Assembly (NCBI RefSeq): GCF_020616555.1
Contig: NZ_CP085173.1
Span: 9,378,001-9,442,000 of the forward strand
Direction: 5' to 3'
Source of the DNA: Streptomyces longhuiensis
Lineage (GTDB): Bacteria > Actinomycetota > Actinomycetes > Streptomycetales > Streptomycetaceae
Length of the DNA: 64,000 bases
A program made the translations under genes and the position numbers. The notes beneath the pieces were generated by a model that saw only the letters and a program-made list of their open reading frames with translations, had not been told where the DNA came from and did no database searches. Positions 44,412-53,196 of this stretch are shown here, piece by piece; positions within the stretch are counted from its first letter, which is position 1; every line of letters begins with the position of its first letter.

Positions 44412-44777
44412 ATGCAGAGCGTCTGGGCCTACCCGGCAGGCATCGGCTATCAGGGACAGGAGCAGGCGGCGTTGACGGGATTCATCCTCACGGCGCCTGA
44501 CGGGATCGTCGGCCACGTGGAACGCCAGGTGGATGAGTCCGGCATGCAACACCTGGTCGTAGACACCGGCGTGTGGGTGTTCGGCAAAAGCGTCCTGATC
44601 CCGGCCGGCATCGTTGACGCCATCGACACGGGCGCAGAGACCGTGACGGTCACTCACACCAGGGACGAGATCAAGGCCGCACCCCGCTTCACCCTCGACA
44701 GCCAGACCACCGAGCCCGGCTACCTCACCGAAGTGGGCAACTACTACGCCACGTTGGAGCGCTCAGCGCTTCTGTGA
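44412..44777 (+). CDS. PRC-barrel-like protein
   Basis: This 121-aa soluble protein has a beta-barrel pattern (TGFILTAPDGIVGHVERQVD, HLVVDTGVWVFGKSVLIPAG) matching PRC-barrel domains, which occur in stress and photosynthetic assembly proteins. AAGGA precedes ATG 44412. A sigma-B-type promoter upstream suggests general-stress induction. Confidence 0.7.
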   Translation: MQSVWAYPAGIGYQGQEQAALTGFILTAPDGIVGHVERQVDESGMQHLVVDTGVWVFGKSVLIPAGIVDAIDTGAETVTVTHTRDEIKAAPRFTLDSQTTEPGYLTEVGNYYATLERSALL

Positions 44778-45170
44778 ACGCACGCTGCGGCGCGAGCGTG
44801 TGCTGGCGCCGCAACACGACTGCAGGCCCCTCCCGGCATCGGGGTCACTGACTTCCTCAGAGATAAGGGCTGATCGCCTCAGCAGGACGCTCACCTCCTA
44901 CTGGGGCGCGTCGCGACCATTGGCCGAAACGAGCGGAGGCCGGTGCGGTGCATCGCATGGGCGGTCGAATCGCCTGGTGGTCCTGGTCCTGGGCCGTATT
45001 CGGCTGTTTGGCCAACGAAGCGAGGCGCGGTGCCGGGCGTCGCGAGCACGTGAGGTCTTCGACCTGTGATGATGGAGCATTCGTTGAAGATGATCAACGA
45101 AGAGCTCCAGGTCACCGGCCGATGTTTCGCCGCCGTGTGACGTTCATGGGAACGCGCTGTAGGTGATGCT
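44778..45170 (+). other. intergenic region, no gene recognised
   Basis: About 390 bases. A short in-frame stretch (MEHSLKMINEELQVTGR) just before the DUF4239 gene is too small to support. I see no terminator. Confidence 0.35.
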
Positions 45171-45968
45171 GTGAACTGGTTGACCTCCCTGCCGGCCGTG
45201 GTGCTGATTGTGGGCTGGCTCTTCCTTGCCCTACTGGTCGCGGCCCTGGCACGCATCGGCGTCCGGGCGCTCGTACCGGCCAGGGAACAGGACCGAGTGC
45301 CGCAGATCGCCACCCCCCTGATGCCCACACTCGGCGCCGCTTTCGCGATCTTTGCGGCACTCACACTGGCCAGCGAGGCCAGTTACCTGCGCGCAGCAGA
45401 GGGGTTGGTGAGCGACGAGGCGGCCGCAGCCTCCCGCCTGGGGTGGGCGGCGACAAGTCCTCGAGTCCAGTCTGAGCCGATCCACGCGGCACTGCTGGAC
45501 TACCTGCACACCGCGCGTGTCAGGGAATGGAAGGGGGCGGCAGCGGCGTCCGGTGACGACCCGGCCACCGCTCACGCGATCGCACGACTGGAGCGGAGCG
45601 TGCGCACCGAGGCAGCCCGGCCCGAGGTGGGAACCCCGGCGAGCACGGAGCTGCTGGTGTCCCTGGACAGCGTCACCAGTAGTCGTCGCGCCCGCGTCGC
45701 GGCCGCCTCGCGTGACGTTCCCGATCTCTACGTCGTCACGCTTGTGGTCAGCGGACTGGCCTTGATCGTGAACTCCGGCGCGCTCGTCTTCCGCAGCAGC
45801 CTGCGAACGTCACTGCTCGTCGTGGGCGTTGCGAGTGTGGTCGGGCTGAGCCTGGCGTTGCTCTTCGCACTCAGCGCGCCCTGGAGTGGACCGTTCATCG
45901 TGAGTGGGCATCCACTCGACGGCGTCATCGGGGACCTGAAGTCCGGCTTCTTCGGCCGCGGGCAGTAG
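45171..45968 (+). CDS. DUF4239 membrane protein (bestrophin-like)
   Basis: This 265-aa protein has two N-terminal membrane helices (residues 5-30, 50-68), a long soluble helical middle (70-180) and two C-terminal helices (about 185-205, 215-235). This is the DUF4239 layout. The GTG start has AGGTGAT upstream. Function unknown; related proteins are proposed channel-like. Confidence 0.75.
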   Translation: MNWLTSLPAVVLIVGWLFLALLVAALARIGVRALVPAREQDRVPQIATPLMPTLGAAFAIFAALTLASEASYLRAAEGLVSDEAAAASRLGWAATSPRVQSEPIHAALLDYLHTARVREWKGAAAASGDDPATAHAIARLERSVRTEAARPEVGTPASTELLVSLDSVTSSRRARVAAASRDVPDLYVVTLVVSGLALIVNSGALVFRSSLRTSLLVVGVASVVGLSLALLFALSAPWSGPFIVSGHPLDGVIGDLKSGFFGRGQ

Positions 45969-46077
45969 GGGGCGGGCGCGATCGGTACGCCGACGGCAAA
46001 GGTCGTTCGCGGCCGGTTAGTCGCTTGTCCCGTATGAGCGCGTGAGCTGGGGCTTCGCCTGAGGATACGGTCGCTGG

Positions 46078-46512
46078 GTGGAGTCGAAGCTGTTGAACGG
46101 GTGCTCGTTGCACGGGACCGGTGTGCGTCCTGATTACCTGGTCGGGCGGCGTCTTGAACAAGTGCTTGCGGCGTGGCACCTGTACAGGACGGAGCCACGG
46201 TCCGGCCCACTGGATGTGTGGCTGATCGACAGCGAGGAGGCCGCCACCCATGTGACAACCGGGTCGGACTGGTGCCTGATCGTGGAGCCATCGGTCCCCT
46301 TTGAGGGGTACGAGATGGCGGAGTCCGGCCGCGTCGAGGTGGCGCCGGTTCACGGCGAGACCCCGTTCGCGGACCATCTCGGCGAGACGGTCCGTGCGGT
46401 AGGCGAAGAAGCGGACCATGACACAGGCCGACTCGCGCTTGAGATCACCTTCGATTCCGGCAGTGTCCGCTGCGAGACCTGGTCCGGGGATCTGCGCCTG
46501 TCCGGGAAGTGA
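46078..46512 (+). CDS. hypothetical soluble protein
   Basis: This 144-aa acidic protein (GTG start, GAGGA 12 bases upstream) contains segments LVGRRLEQVLAAWHLYRTEP and WCLIVEPSVPFEGYEMAESG. Codon bias is good, so it is likely real. Family not recognised; no operon partner. Confidence 0.55.
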   Translation: MESKLLNGCSLHGTGVRPDYLVGRRLEQVLAAWHLYRTEPRSGPLDVWLIDSEEAATHVTTGSDWCLIVEPSVPFEGYEMAESGRVEVAPVHGETPFADHLGETVRAVGEEADHDTGRLALEITFDSGSVRCETWSGDLRLSGK

Positions 46513-46740
46513 TCAGCGCGCCAGCACCGGCGGGAACTGTGAGGATCTCGCCGTGCCCGGTGTGTGATCACGGCATCGCAGCCGTCCTGGACAGCTCGGA
46601 GCAAGGGTGACGGAGTCCATCACGCTACGGGCGGCATGGCCCGCCTGCACAACCTCGCCCGCGCTGCTTGACCGAGCAGCCCGAACCGCGACCGACGACC
46701 ATCCCCACTGGACTCGGAGATCGTCTACGGGACAAGTCCT

Positions 46741-46885
46741 GGTGGCCTGCCGTACAGCCTTGGCCAGGTAATCGGTCCCCTAGCGGATCGCTGACTCTGG
46801 CGCGAAGTTGGTCTTGGGCTCGGCACGGAAGTTGCGCCAACGGATGTAGGCGCCGATGGCGGCACACTCGGCTTCAATCCAGTTC
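46741..46885 (-). mobile_element. relic of an IS630-type transposase (C-terminal end)
   Basis: The minus strand encodes ECAAIGAYIRWRNFRAEPKT followed by NFAPESAIR, the typical C-terminus of IS630-family DDE transposases in Streptomyces. An in-frame TAG at 46778-46780 replaces a residue within the usual tail, and reading continues as GTDYLAKAV. No catalytic domain or terminal repeats remain. It marks an old insertion in the 46.5-47.1 kb gap, where no other gene is visible. Confidence 0.5.
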
Positions 46886-47079
46886 AGTCACGAGGCTAGG
46901 CAGGCCGGAATGACCAGCAGCAGCGGTAGGTCCCTCGTGGTGAAGCGACTTGTCGAGCGGGTCCCCCGAACGGGCGCGGGAGCAGAGCTCTTTGCTCGAA
47001 ACGCTGACGTTAGCGATCGTCAATTGAGGGCAGAAGCCCCGTTGCCGCCAGATCAGCCTTTTTTGACGGGGGTTCGGAC

Positions 47080-47496
47080 ATGAGTCAGGAATCATGGCAG
47101 GTGGGCGAGTGCCGGTCCGACGAAGACCATCGGCAGATGCCACGTCAGATCACAGCGACTCAAGCGCGTCACGCTACGCGCGAATTCTTCTGCGGCCTTG
47201 TGCCCGCGCCCTCTCAGGAGAGGGTCGAGAGCGCCATCGTCGTGGTGTCGGAACTCGTTGCGAATGCGTTCCGGCATGCAGGCGGCGTCACCGGACTTCA
47301 CCTGGCCGCGGACCGTGACGTCGTGGAGATCGCCGTACGCGACCCCAGCCCCGCGTTCCCGCGTGAACGTCCCCCCGATCTTGACGGCCACGAGGGCGGG
47401 TTCGGCTGGCCCCTGATTCGGATGCTCGCGCGCACCGTCACCGTCCGTCCCTCCCGCAGTGGCGGCAAGGTCATCAGCGCCGTCCTCGATCGCTGA
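47080..47496 (+). CDS. RsbW-like ATP-binding anti-sigma regulator
   Basis: This 138-aa HATPase_c protein contains VSELVANAFRHAGGVTGLHL (N box), RDPSPAFPRERPP and HEGGFGWPLIRMLA. It is a close paralogue of the ATPase at 43642-44052. It lies upstream of the DUF3662 and sigma-B genes on the same strand and may be the anti-sigma factor of that sigma. GGGGG lies nine bases before ATG. Confidence 0.85.
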   Translation: MSQESWQVGECRSDEDHRQMPRQITATQARHATREFFCGLVPAPSQERVESAIVVVSELVANAFRHAGGVTGLHLAADRDVVEIAVRDPSPAFPRERPPDLDGHEGGFGWPLIRMLARTVTVRPSRSGGKVISAVLDR

Positions 47497-47582
47497 CGGG
47501 CCTTGGACCTCAGTCAGGCTCGCTCCTCAGCCCAACCCGTTTGGCCGCACATGATCCGGATGAGGTCGGGCAGCCGTCGGCG

Positions 47583-47984
47583 ATGGGAAAGATGGGCAAC
47601 GTCGAAAAAGTGATGGAGAAGTGGGCCGCAGACCTGGTGGACCGGGTCTTCCGGCCGAAGCGGGAGAGCGTGGAGGTCGTGTCGACACTGCGGCGCGAAT
47701 GCGACGACAACATCATGATTCTGGGACGAGGACGCACCCTCGTACCCAACGCCTTCACCGTCGCGCTCCCTCAGAAGAGTCATCGTGAACTCGGCTCGCA
47801 TGCACATCAGTTGGGGCCGGTGTTGGCCGCGAAGGTGCGAGATCACGCCGCCTCGCACAGCTATGTCTTCGCCGGACCGGTGACCGTCACGCTGGAGCCC
47901 GACCCGACGGTGGACCCGGGGGGATACCGCATCCAGAGCTCGATCGTTCCGGCCCGGCCCGGACCCCGAATGACTGCTGGTTGA
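47583..47984 (+). CDS. DUF3662 (FhaA N-terminal domain) protein
   Basis: This 133-aa protein resembles the N-terminal domain of FhaA (EKWAADLVDRVFRPKRESVE, RGRTLVPNAFTVALP) but lacks the FHA domain that normally follows. FhaA links to peptidoglycan and kinase signalling. The start at ATG 47583 has no strong binding site. It sits between an anti-sigma-like ATPase and sigma-B. Its stand-alone form is unusual. Confidence 0.7.
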   Translation: MGKMGNVEKVMEKWAADLVDRVFRPKRESVEVVSTLRRECDDNIMILGRGRTLVPNAFTVALPQKSHRELGSHAHQLGPVLAAKVRDHAASHSYVFAGPVTVTLEPDPTVDPGGYRIQSSIVPARPGPRMTAG

Positions 47985-48097
47985 TCACAGCCAGGCGCTT
48001 GCCGACTTGTGCATGAGTCAAAACTCTTGCTGCAAGAACGCATGGTGTCGTCATGTCTGGGCAGGCGGTGATCTTGAACCGATCCGGGAGTGTGATC

Positions 48098-49009
48098 ATG
48101 ACTGTTCAGGTGCAGGCGAGGGACGCGGAGGGCACGAAACACGTCGAGGCGTTGGCGTCGGCACAGCCGGAGACGCACGCCGGCGTTGGCGAGCTGCCCT
48201 GGATCGAGGACGCGGGGAAGGTCGCTCCGAAGGACGCGCGGAATCTGTCGAAGCTGTTCTTCGACCAGCTTCAGCTCCTGGAAGAGGGCACCCGCGAGCA
48301 TCAGTACGCCCGGAACACTCTCATCGAGATGAACCTGTCGCTCGTACGGTTCGCCGGGCGCCGGTTCATGAACCGCGGCGACGGTGACATGGAGGACATC
48401 GTCCAGGTCGGAACCATCGGTCTGATCAAGGCGATCGACCGGTTCGACCTGTCCCGCGAGGTCGAGTTCTCCACGTTCGCGATTCCGTATGTTGTCGGTG
48501 AGATCAAGCGGTACTTCCGCGACACGACCTGGGCGGTCCACGTGCCCCGGCGGCTCCAGGAGCTGCGGGTCGACATCGCCAAGGCCAAGGAGGAGCTCGC
48601 CATCGTCCTGGACCGTGACCCCACGGTCAAGGAGCTCGCCGCGCACATGGAACTGAGCGAGGACGAGGTCATCGAGGGCGTCGTCGCCGCGAACGGGTAT
48701 ACCGCCGGCTCCCTGGACATGCCCGCCGACGCCGGCGAGACGGGACCGGCTCAGGTTCAGGGCCGAACGCTGGCCGACTTCATCGGTGAGCCCGACCCCG
48801 GCATGGAGACCGTCGAGGACCTGCACTGCCTGAATCCTCTTCTGGGCCGTCTTACCGACCGGGAGCGCCACATCATCGAGATGCGGTTCGGGCAGGAGAT
48901 GACCCAGAGCCAGATCGGCGAGGTGCTCGGCGTCTCCCAGATGCAGGTCTCCCGCCTCCTGAGCCGCACACTCGCCAAACTGCGCACCGGCATGCTCGCC
49001 GACGACTGA
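48098..49009 (+). CDS. sigma-B/F-type alternative sigma factor
   Basis: This 303-aa group III sigma factor has region 2 (RNTLIEMNLSLVRFAGRRFM, GDMEDIVQVGTIGLIKAIDRF, EFSTFAIPYVVGEIKRYFRD), region 3 (VPRRLQELRVDIAKAKEEL) and region 4 (ERHIIEMRFGQEMTQSQIGE, GVSQMQVSRLLSRTLAKLR). Streptomyces carry several SigB/F/G paralogues; I cannot say which this is. ATG 48098 has GGGAG seven bases upstream. The surrounding RsbW-, RsbQ-, RsbP- and RsbV-like genes suggest control by partner switching. Confidence 0.9.
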   Translation: MTVQVQARDAEGTKHVEALASAQPETHAGVGELPWIEDAGKVAPKDARNLSKLFFDQLQLLEEGTREHQYARNTLIEMNLSLVRFAGRRFMNRGDGDMEDIVQVGTIGLIKAIDRFDLSREVEFSTFAIPYVVGEIKRYFRDTTWAVHVPRRLQELRVDIAKAKEELAIVLDRDPTVKELAAHMELSEDEVIEGVVAANGYTAGSLDMPADAGETGPAQVQGRTLADFIGEPDPGMETVEDLHCLNPLLGRLTDRERHIIEMRFGQEMTQSQIGEVLGVSQMQVSRLLSRTLAKLRTGMLADD

Positions 49010-49018
49010 TCCCCGTAA

Positions 49019-49078
49019 CCCAGCCTGGTCCGCTCGTGCGCATCGCGCACGGTTCGGGGTTGTACTGTCCGGGCTGGG
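49019..49078. terminator. nested hairpin between sigma-B and DUF3052 genes
   Basis: CCCAGCC (49019-49025) pairs with GGCTGGG (49072-49078), and inside it CGTGCGC/GCGCACG (49035-49051) forms a tight stem with a 3-base loop. It separates two convergent genes and probably works in both directions. Confidence 0.6.
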
Positions 49079-49142
49079 CCGGCCGTATGCGGCCAGGCCC
49101 GGCACCGGATGGGTCCCAGCACTGGCAGGCTCCAGAAGCGCG

Positions 49143-49550
49143 TCAGTCGGCCGATCCGGCCTTGAAGACCTCGCCCTCGCGCAGCATCCGGAAGCGCAGA
49201 GCGGACCAGGTTTCGTCCACAGCGATCTGGGCGATCGGACGCATGCCGTACTCGGCCAGGATCCGCCAGAGCGAGTCCCGGTTGATGTCCGCCTTGTTTC
49301 CCTTCGGGTAGACGACCCAGAAGTTGACCGGGCCCGCCAGCCCGTCTCGGTCCTCGTCGAGCAGCCTGCGCAGCACGGCCTCGTCCGCTGCGAACATCAA
49401 TCCGGTCGTCGCTGCGCTCAAGCCGTCCGCCACATCGACATCCACCGGCAGCGCCCCGATCAGCGGCAGATGTTCCTCCGGGGTGGCCCAGACGGTGGTG
49501 CCGGGCTTGATGAGCAGCTTCTGGGCGACGGTCTTCGTCGGAGCAGCCAC
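49143..49550 (-). CDS. DUF3052-like protein
   Basis: This 135-aa protein from GTG 49550 (AAAGGT upstream) has KLLIKPGTTVWATPEEHL, VNFWVVYPKGNKADINRDSL and IAVDETWSALRFR, matching the DUF3052 pattern of a small Rossmann-like domain. Function unknown. It is convergent with the sigma-B gene. Confidence 0.65.
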   Translation of the reverse strand: MAAPTKTVAQKLLIKPGTTVWATPEEHLPLIGALPVDVDVADGLSAATTGLMFAADEAVLRRLLDEDRDGLAGPVNFWVVYPKGNKADINRDSLWRILAEYGMRPIAQIAVDETWSALRFRMLREGEVFKAGSAD

Positions 49551-49694
49551 AGCGATACCTTTCGGAATGACAGACAGAAGGGCTCGGAGTCGGCAGCGAG
49601 AGTGGGCGGACTCCTGGGGTGAGCGTATGTTCCGAGTGTGTGACGCGGGGAGTTGGCGTCGCTGCGGCCCCACCGCTGTGCGTGCCACCATCGA

Positions 49695-49910
49695 ATGACA
49701 TATCTGGCCCGCCTCAAGGAGTTCCGCCAGGCGAAGGACGCGATGGTCCGGGACTGGCCGAGCCCTTTCGACACCCGCGTCCACACCATCGACCGCGACG
49801 TCACCCGCAGCCACCGCGCCTACAACACCCTGGCCCGCCATCACCTGGCCGACCACGTCACCCTGCATACCGGCGAGGTCCGCCAAGCAGAGAAGCGGCA
49901 TCCCGGATCA
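49695..49910 (+). pseudogene. truncated gene of unknown family
   Basis: ATG 49695 starts a frame with excellent codon bias (MTYLARLKEFRQAKDAMVRD, VHTIDRDVTRSHRAYNTLAR). After about 65 residues the bias collapses and the frame runs into the RsbQ-like gene. This looks like the front part of a gene whose 3' end has been replaced. No family recognised. Confidence 0.4.
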
Positions 49911-50001
49911 GGGCCGCCGCACCACTGTGGGCGGCCGGTTGCGCGGGCCAATCAGCGCCGACTCGTTCCTGACCTGCTATGTCTCTGCGAGGATGGGCCG
50001 C

Positions 50002-50811
50002 ATGGACGTGCGAAGCAGGCATCAGGTGCGGGTGTCCGGCCGGGAGGGCGGGCCGGTGGTCATGTTGGCGCACGGGTTCGGGTGCGACCAGAACATGTGG
50101 CGTCTGGTGGTGCCCGCGCTGGAGCGCGACTTCAGGGTGGTGCTCTTCGACCACGTCGGAGCAGGCCGTTCGGATCTGTCGGCCTGGAGCAAGGAACGGC
50201 ACTCCAGCCTGGACGGGTACGTGGAAGACGTGCTGGAGATCTGCCGCGAGCTGGATCTGGGGCCGGTGACGTTCGTGGGGCACTCGGTGAGCGCGATGAT
50301 GGGTGTGCTGGCCGCCGCCCGGCGTCCTGAGTACTTCGAGAGCTTGGTGCTGCTCGCTCCGTCCCCCTGCTTCATCGACGACCCCGCTACCGGGTACCGT
50401 GGCGGCTTCAGCGCCGAGGACATCGAGGAACTCCTCGAATCTCTGGACGCGAACTACCTCGGCTGGTCGGGTGCCATGGCCCCGGTCATCATGGGCAACC
50501 CGGACCGCCCCGAGCTGGGCGAGGAGTTGACCAACAGCTTCTGTGCCACTGACCCGGACATCCAGCGGGTCTTCGCACGGGTGACGTTCCTGTCCGACAA
50601 CCGCGCCGACCTGGCCAACGTGACGGTGCCCACCCTGGTCGTCCAGTGCTCCAGCGACGCCATCGCCCCGCCCGAGGTCGGCGCCTTCATCCAGGACCAG
50701 ATCAAGGACAGCCGCCTCGTCACCCTGAACGCCACCGGGCACTGCCCCCAGCTCAGCGCCCCCGAGGAGACCGCCGAGGCGATCACCGCATTCGTGGGGC
50801 CCGTGCTGTGA
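50002..50811 (+). CDS. rsbQ: RsbQ-like alpha/beta hydrolase
   Basis: This 269-aa hydrolase has catalytic residues Ser95 (GHSVSAMMG), Asp219 (SSDAIAPPE) and His247 (ATGHCPQ); Asp and His sit at the same numbers as in Bacillus RsbQ. RsbQ activates the PAS phosphatase RsbP in energy-stress signalling. ATG 50002 has GAGG nine bases upstream. Its stop overlaps the start of the RsbP-like gene (TGATG). Confidence 0.88.
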   Translation: MDVRSRHQVRVSGREGGPVVMLAHGFGCDQNMWRLVVPALERDFRVVLFDHVGAGRSDLSAWSKERHSSLDGYVEDVLEICRELDLGPVTFVGHSVSAMMGVLAAARRPEYFESLVLLAPSPCFIDDPATGYRGGFSAEDIEELLESLDANYLGWSGAMAPVIMGNPDRPELGEELTNSFCATDPDIQRVFARVTFLSDNRADLANVTVPTLVVQCSSDAIAPPEVGAFIQDQIKDSRLVTLNATGHCPQLSAPEETAEAITAFVGPVL

Positions 50812-52052
50812 TGTGCCGTACCAACGGTGACCAGGATCGCGACCCGGAGGAGCGCGTGGACGACGATCAGACGTTCTCCGCACTCCTGGAAGACAGCGCC
50901 GAGGACCTCTACGAGCACGCCCCGTGCGGATACCTCTCCACCCTGCTCGACGGACAGATCGCCAAGGTCAACACCACCCTGCTGAACTGGCTGGGCTACG
51001 AGCGCGCCGACCTGGTGAGCCGCAGGACGTTCTCCGACCTCCTCACCGTCGGCGGACGCCTGTACCACGAAACGCACTTCGCCCCACTACTGCACATGCA
51101 GGGAGAGATCAGCGGCATCGCACTGGAGATGAAGGCGGCCGACGGTAGCCGCCTGCCCGTGCTGGTGACCTCCAAGGTCAAGACCGGCAGCAACGGGCAG
51201 CCGCTGCTGATCCGCACCACCGTCTTCGACGCCCGCGACCGCCGCGCCTACGAGGAAGAGCTGCTGCGCGCGCGCCAGGAGTCCGAGCGCGAACGTGAAC
51301 GCCTGCGGCGGCTCGCCACCACACTCCAGCAGACGCTGCTGCCGCCGGTCCTGGCCAACGTGCCGGGCCTGGACGTGGCCGCGTACTACCACACCGCCTC
51401 TGTCGACGAGGTCGGCGGCGACTTCTACGACCTGTTCTCCCTCGGCGCAGGCACGTGGGGACTGTTCCTGGGCGACGTGTGCGGCAAGGGTGCCGCCGCC
51501 GCTGCACTCACCTCACTGGCCCGCTACACCCTGCGCGCCGCCGCGGTCTACGACCCCGATCCGGCCGTCGTCCTGGGAAACCTCAACACCGTCCTCAACC
51601 ACGAGTACAACGGCACCGACCCTCGCTTCTGCACTGTCCTTTTCGGCTTGCTCGCCCCCGACGGTGATCACGGCGGGTTCCGCATCACCCTGGCCAGCGG
51701 GGGACACCCGCCCGCGCTGCTGATACGCGCTGATGGCACCGCCGACTACCTACCCACTCCCGGCGGGCAGCTCATCGGCGTCCTGCCCGACGCCCGCATC
51801 GCCACCATCACATTCCGACTCCACCCCGGCGACACCCTGCTCCTGCACACCGACGGTCTCACCGAGGCCCACACCGCGGTCCGCGGCGACCGCTACGGTG
51901 ACGACGCCCTCCTCGACTTCGGCCGCGCCCTGGCCCCCACCACCGCCCAGCACACCATCACCGCCATCCGCGAACTCCTCGACACCCTCGGCACCGGGGT
52001 GGACGACGACACGGCAGTTCTCGCCGTCAGCGTGCCCCCGCTCCAACCGTGA
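50811..52052 (+). CDS. rsbP: RsbP-like PAS-PP2C phosphatase
   Basis: This 413-aa protein has a PAS domain (residues 30-140; LYEHAPCGYLSTLLDGQIAK), a coiled-coil (RRAYEEELLRARQESERERE) and a SpoIIE/PP2C domain (190-410) with VGGDFYDLFSL, GDVCGKGAAAA, LASGGHPPALL and TDGLTEAH, which holds the metal ligands. It would dephosphorylate the downstream STAS protein, freeing a sigma factor. It is coupled to rsbQ by overlapping stop and start codons. Confidence 0.9.
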   Translation: MCRTNGDQDRDPEERVDDDQTFSALLEDSAEDLYEHAPCGYLSTLLDGQIAKVNTTLLNWLGYERADLVSRRTFSDLLTVGGRLYHETHFAPLLHMQGEISGIALEMKAADGSRLPVLVTSKVKTGSNGQPLLIRTTVFDARDRRAYEEELLRARQESERERERLRRLATTLQQTLLPPVLANVPGLDVAAYYHTASVDEVGGDFYDLFSLGAGTWGLFLGDVCGKGAAAAALTSLARYTLRAAAVYDPDPAVVLGNLNTVLNHEYNGTDPRFCTVLFGLLAPDGDHGGFRITLASGGHPPALLIRADGTADYLPTPGGQLIGVLPDARIATITFRLHPGDTLLLHTDGLTEAHTAVRGDRYGDDALLDFGRALAPTTAQHTITAIRELLDTLGTGVDDDTAVLAVSVPPLQP

Positions 52053-52061
52053 AGAGCAGCA

Positions 52062-52418
52062 GTGAGTCAGCTGAGAATCCGTACACGGACCACCCCGTCC
52101 GGCCCCGTCATCGAACTGGCCGGCGAACTCGACCACGACAGCGCACCCGAGATCCGCGACCTCCTCCCGGGCTTGCCCATCAAGCACGGCCAGCAGCTGG
52201 TCGTCGACCTCGGCGGCCTCACCCTCTGCGACTCCAGCGGCATCAGCGTTCTGATCGCCGCTCGCAACGTCGCCCTCGATGCCCACTCCACCATCGTCTT
52301 GACCGCTGTCCCCGACATGGTCAGCAGGACTCTCAGCATGGTCGGCTTGGACCAGGTCTTCCCCACCCGTCCCACCGCCCAGGCAGCCGAAGCCGCTTGG
52401 ACACCTGCGACCGGCTGA
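52062..52418 (+). CDS. RsbV-like anti-sigma factor antagonist (STAS)
   Basis: This 118-aa STAS-domain protein has phosphorylatable Ser58/Ser59 in LCDSSGISVLI, the site switched by RsbW-type kinases and PP2C phosphatases. The GTG start (GAAGAG upstream) lies nine bases after the rsbP stop. The rsbQ-rsbP-rsbV order puts sensor partner, phosphatase and substrate in one operon, close to sigma-B and two RsbW-like genes. Confidence 0.9.
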   Translation: MSQLRIRTRTTPSGPVIELAGELDHDSAPEIRDLLPGLPIKHGQQLVVDLGGLTLCDSSGISVLIAARNVALDAHSTIVLTAVPDMVSRTLSMVGLDQVFPTRPTAQAAEAAWTPATG

Positions 52419-52543
52419 TGGGCATCCCGGTGACGTAGGGGCGCGTGAACATCGACTTCGCGCCTGATGATCCATCAGAAGGTATCCGTGGGGAGCACCG
52501 CCCGAGATGCGGAAAGCGATCTGGACTGGAGCTGTTTCCTTCG

Positions 52544-52927
52544 TCAGCCTCTCGGCCGGGAGGACCAGCCCTTGATCTCCTCGGCGACCGTCCGCACGTC
52601 GAGAGCGTCCCGGGCGATGCGCCCGGCGAGGAGGGAGACTTCCTTGGCGCCGGCCGTCACCACGGTGCCGGAGATCGTCAGGTACGAGGCGGCGACGACC
52701 GCGCCGAACAGCTCGTTGCTGTGCGCCAGAGCGGGCACGCGGATGAGCTGATGCATGAGTGCGGCGGCCCTGTGGTGCGGGTCGGCGTAGACGTAGTGCT
52801 CCATGACTTTGTCTGCATGGCGCGCAGTCGCTGCCTGCAGTGAGCCGAAGTCCGTCACGTCCGGGTCGCCAGGAATGCTCCGGTGCGCGAGGTCGAGGAG
52901 CCAGGCACGGTCGATCGTGATGATCAC
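52544..52927 (-). CDS. Fic/Doc-like toxin with altered active site
   Basis: This 127-aa protein resembles the Streptomyces Fic-family toxin-antitoxin toxin group (IDRAWLLDLAHRSIPGDPDV, AALMHQLIRVPALAHSNELF). Canonical Fic enzymes have HPFxxGNxR; here the corresponding segment is VPALAHSNEL, so catalytic His and the GN motif are absent or changed. GTG 52927 overlaps the antitoxin stop (GTGA). It may be inactive or use a different chemistry. Confidence 0.75.
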   Translation of the reverse strand: MIITIDRAWLLDLAHRSIPGDPDVTDFGSLQAATARHADKVMEHYVYADPHHRAAALMHQLIRVPALAHSNELFGAVVAASYLTISGTVVTAGAKEVSLLAGRIARDALDVRTVAEEIKGWSSRPRG

Positions 52928-53163
52928 GCGGCCTGCCCGCGCGGCGAGGTGCCCTGCCCGAACTCCTCGGCGAATTGGGGACCCCACTGGCCGGCAAAGT
53001 GCGCTCCCGCGTCGAGGAAGCGGTGGCGTAGATCATTCGCCTCGTCGGCCAGGACCTGACGGGCGTACTCGTTGACCTCCATCCCCACGGCCGCCGCTCG
53101 CTGCTCGATGCCCTCGTACACGTCCGCATCGACGCGCACATTGATCTGCTTCTTCGATGCCAT
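52924..53163 (-). CDS. antitoxin (ribbon-helix-helix-like)
   Basis: This 79-aa protein begins MASKKQINVRVDADVYEGIE, the pattern of ribbon-helix-helix antitoxins that bind their own promoter, and ends in a toxin-binding tail. It is first in the two-gene unit with the Fic/Doc-like gene. An inverted repeat lies ten bases upstream. Confidence 0.8.
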   Translation of the reverse strand: MASKKQINVRVDADVYEGIEQRAAAVGMEVNEYARQVLADEANDLRHRFLDAGAHFAGQWGPQFAEEFGQGTSPRGQAA

Positions 53164-53172
53164 ACAGCCACC

Positions 53173-53196
53173 GTAGCGTTCAGTACGAGCCGCTAC
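53173..53196 (-). promoter_or_regulatory. candidate antitoxin operator
   Basis: GTAGCG (53173-53178) and CGCTAC (53191-53196) form an inverted repeat with a 12-base gap, ten bases before the antitoxin start. It is positioned for autorepression. Confidence 0.4.
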
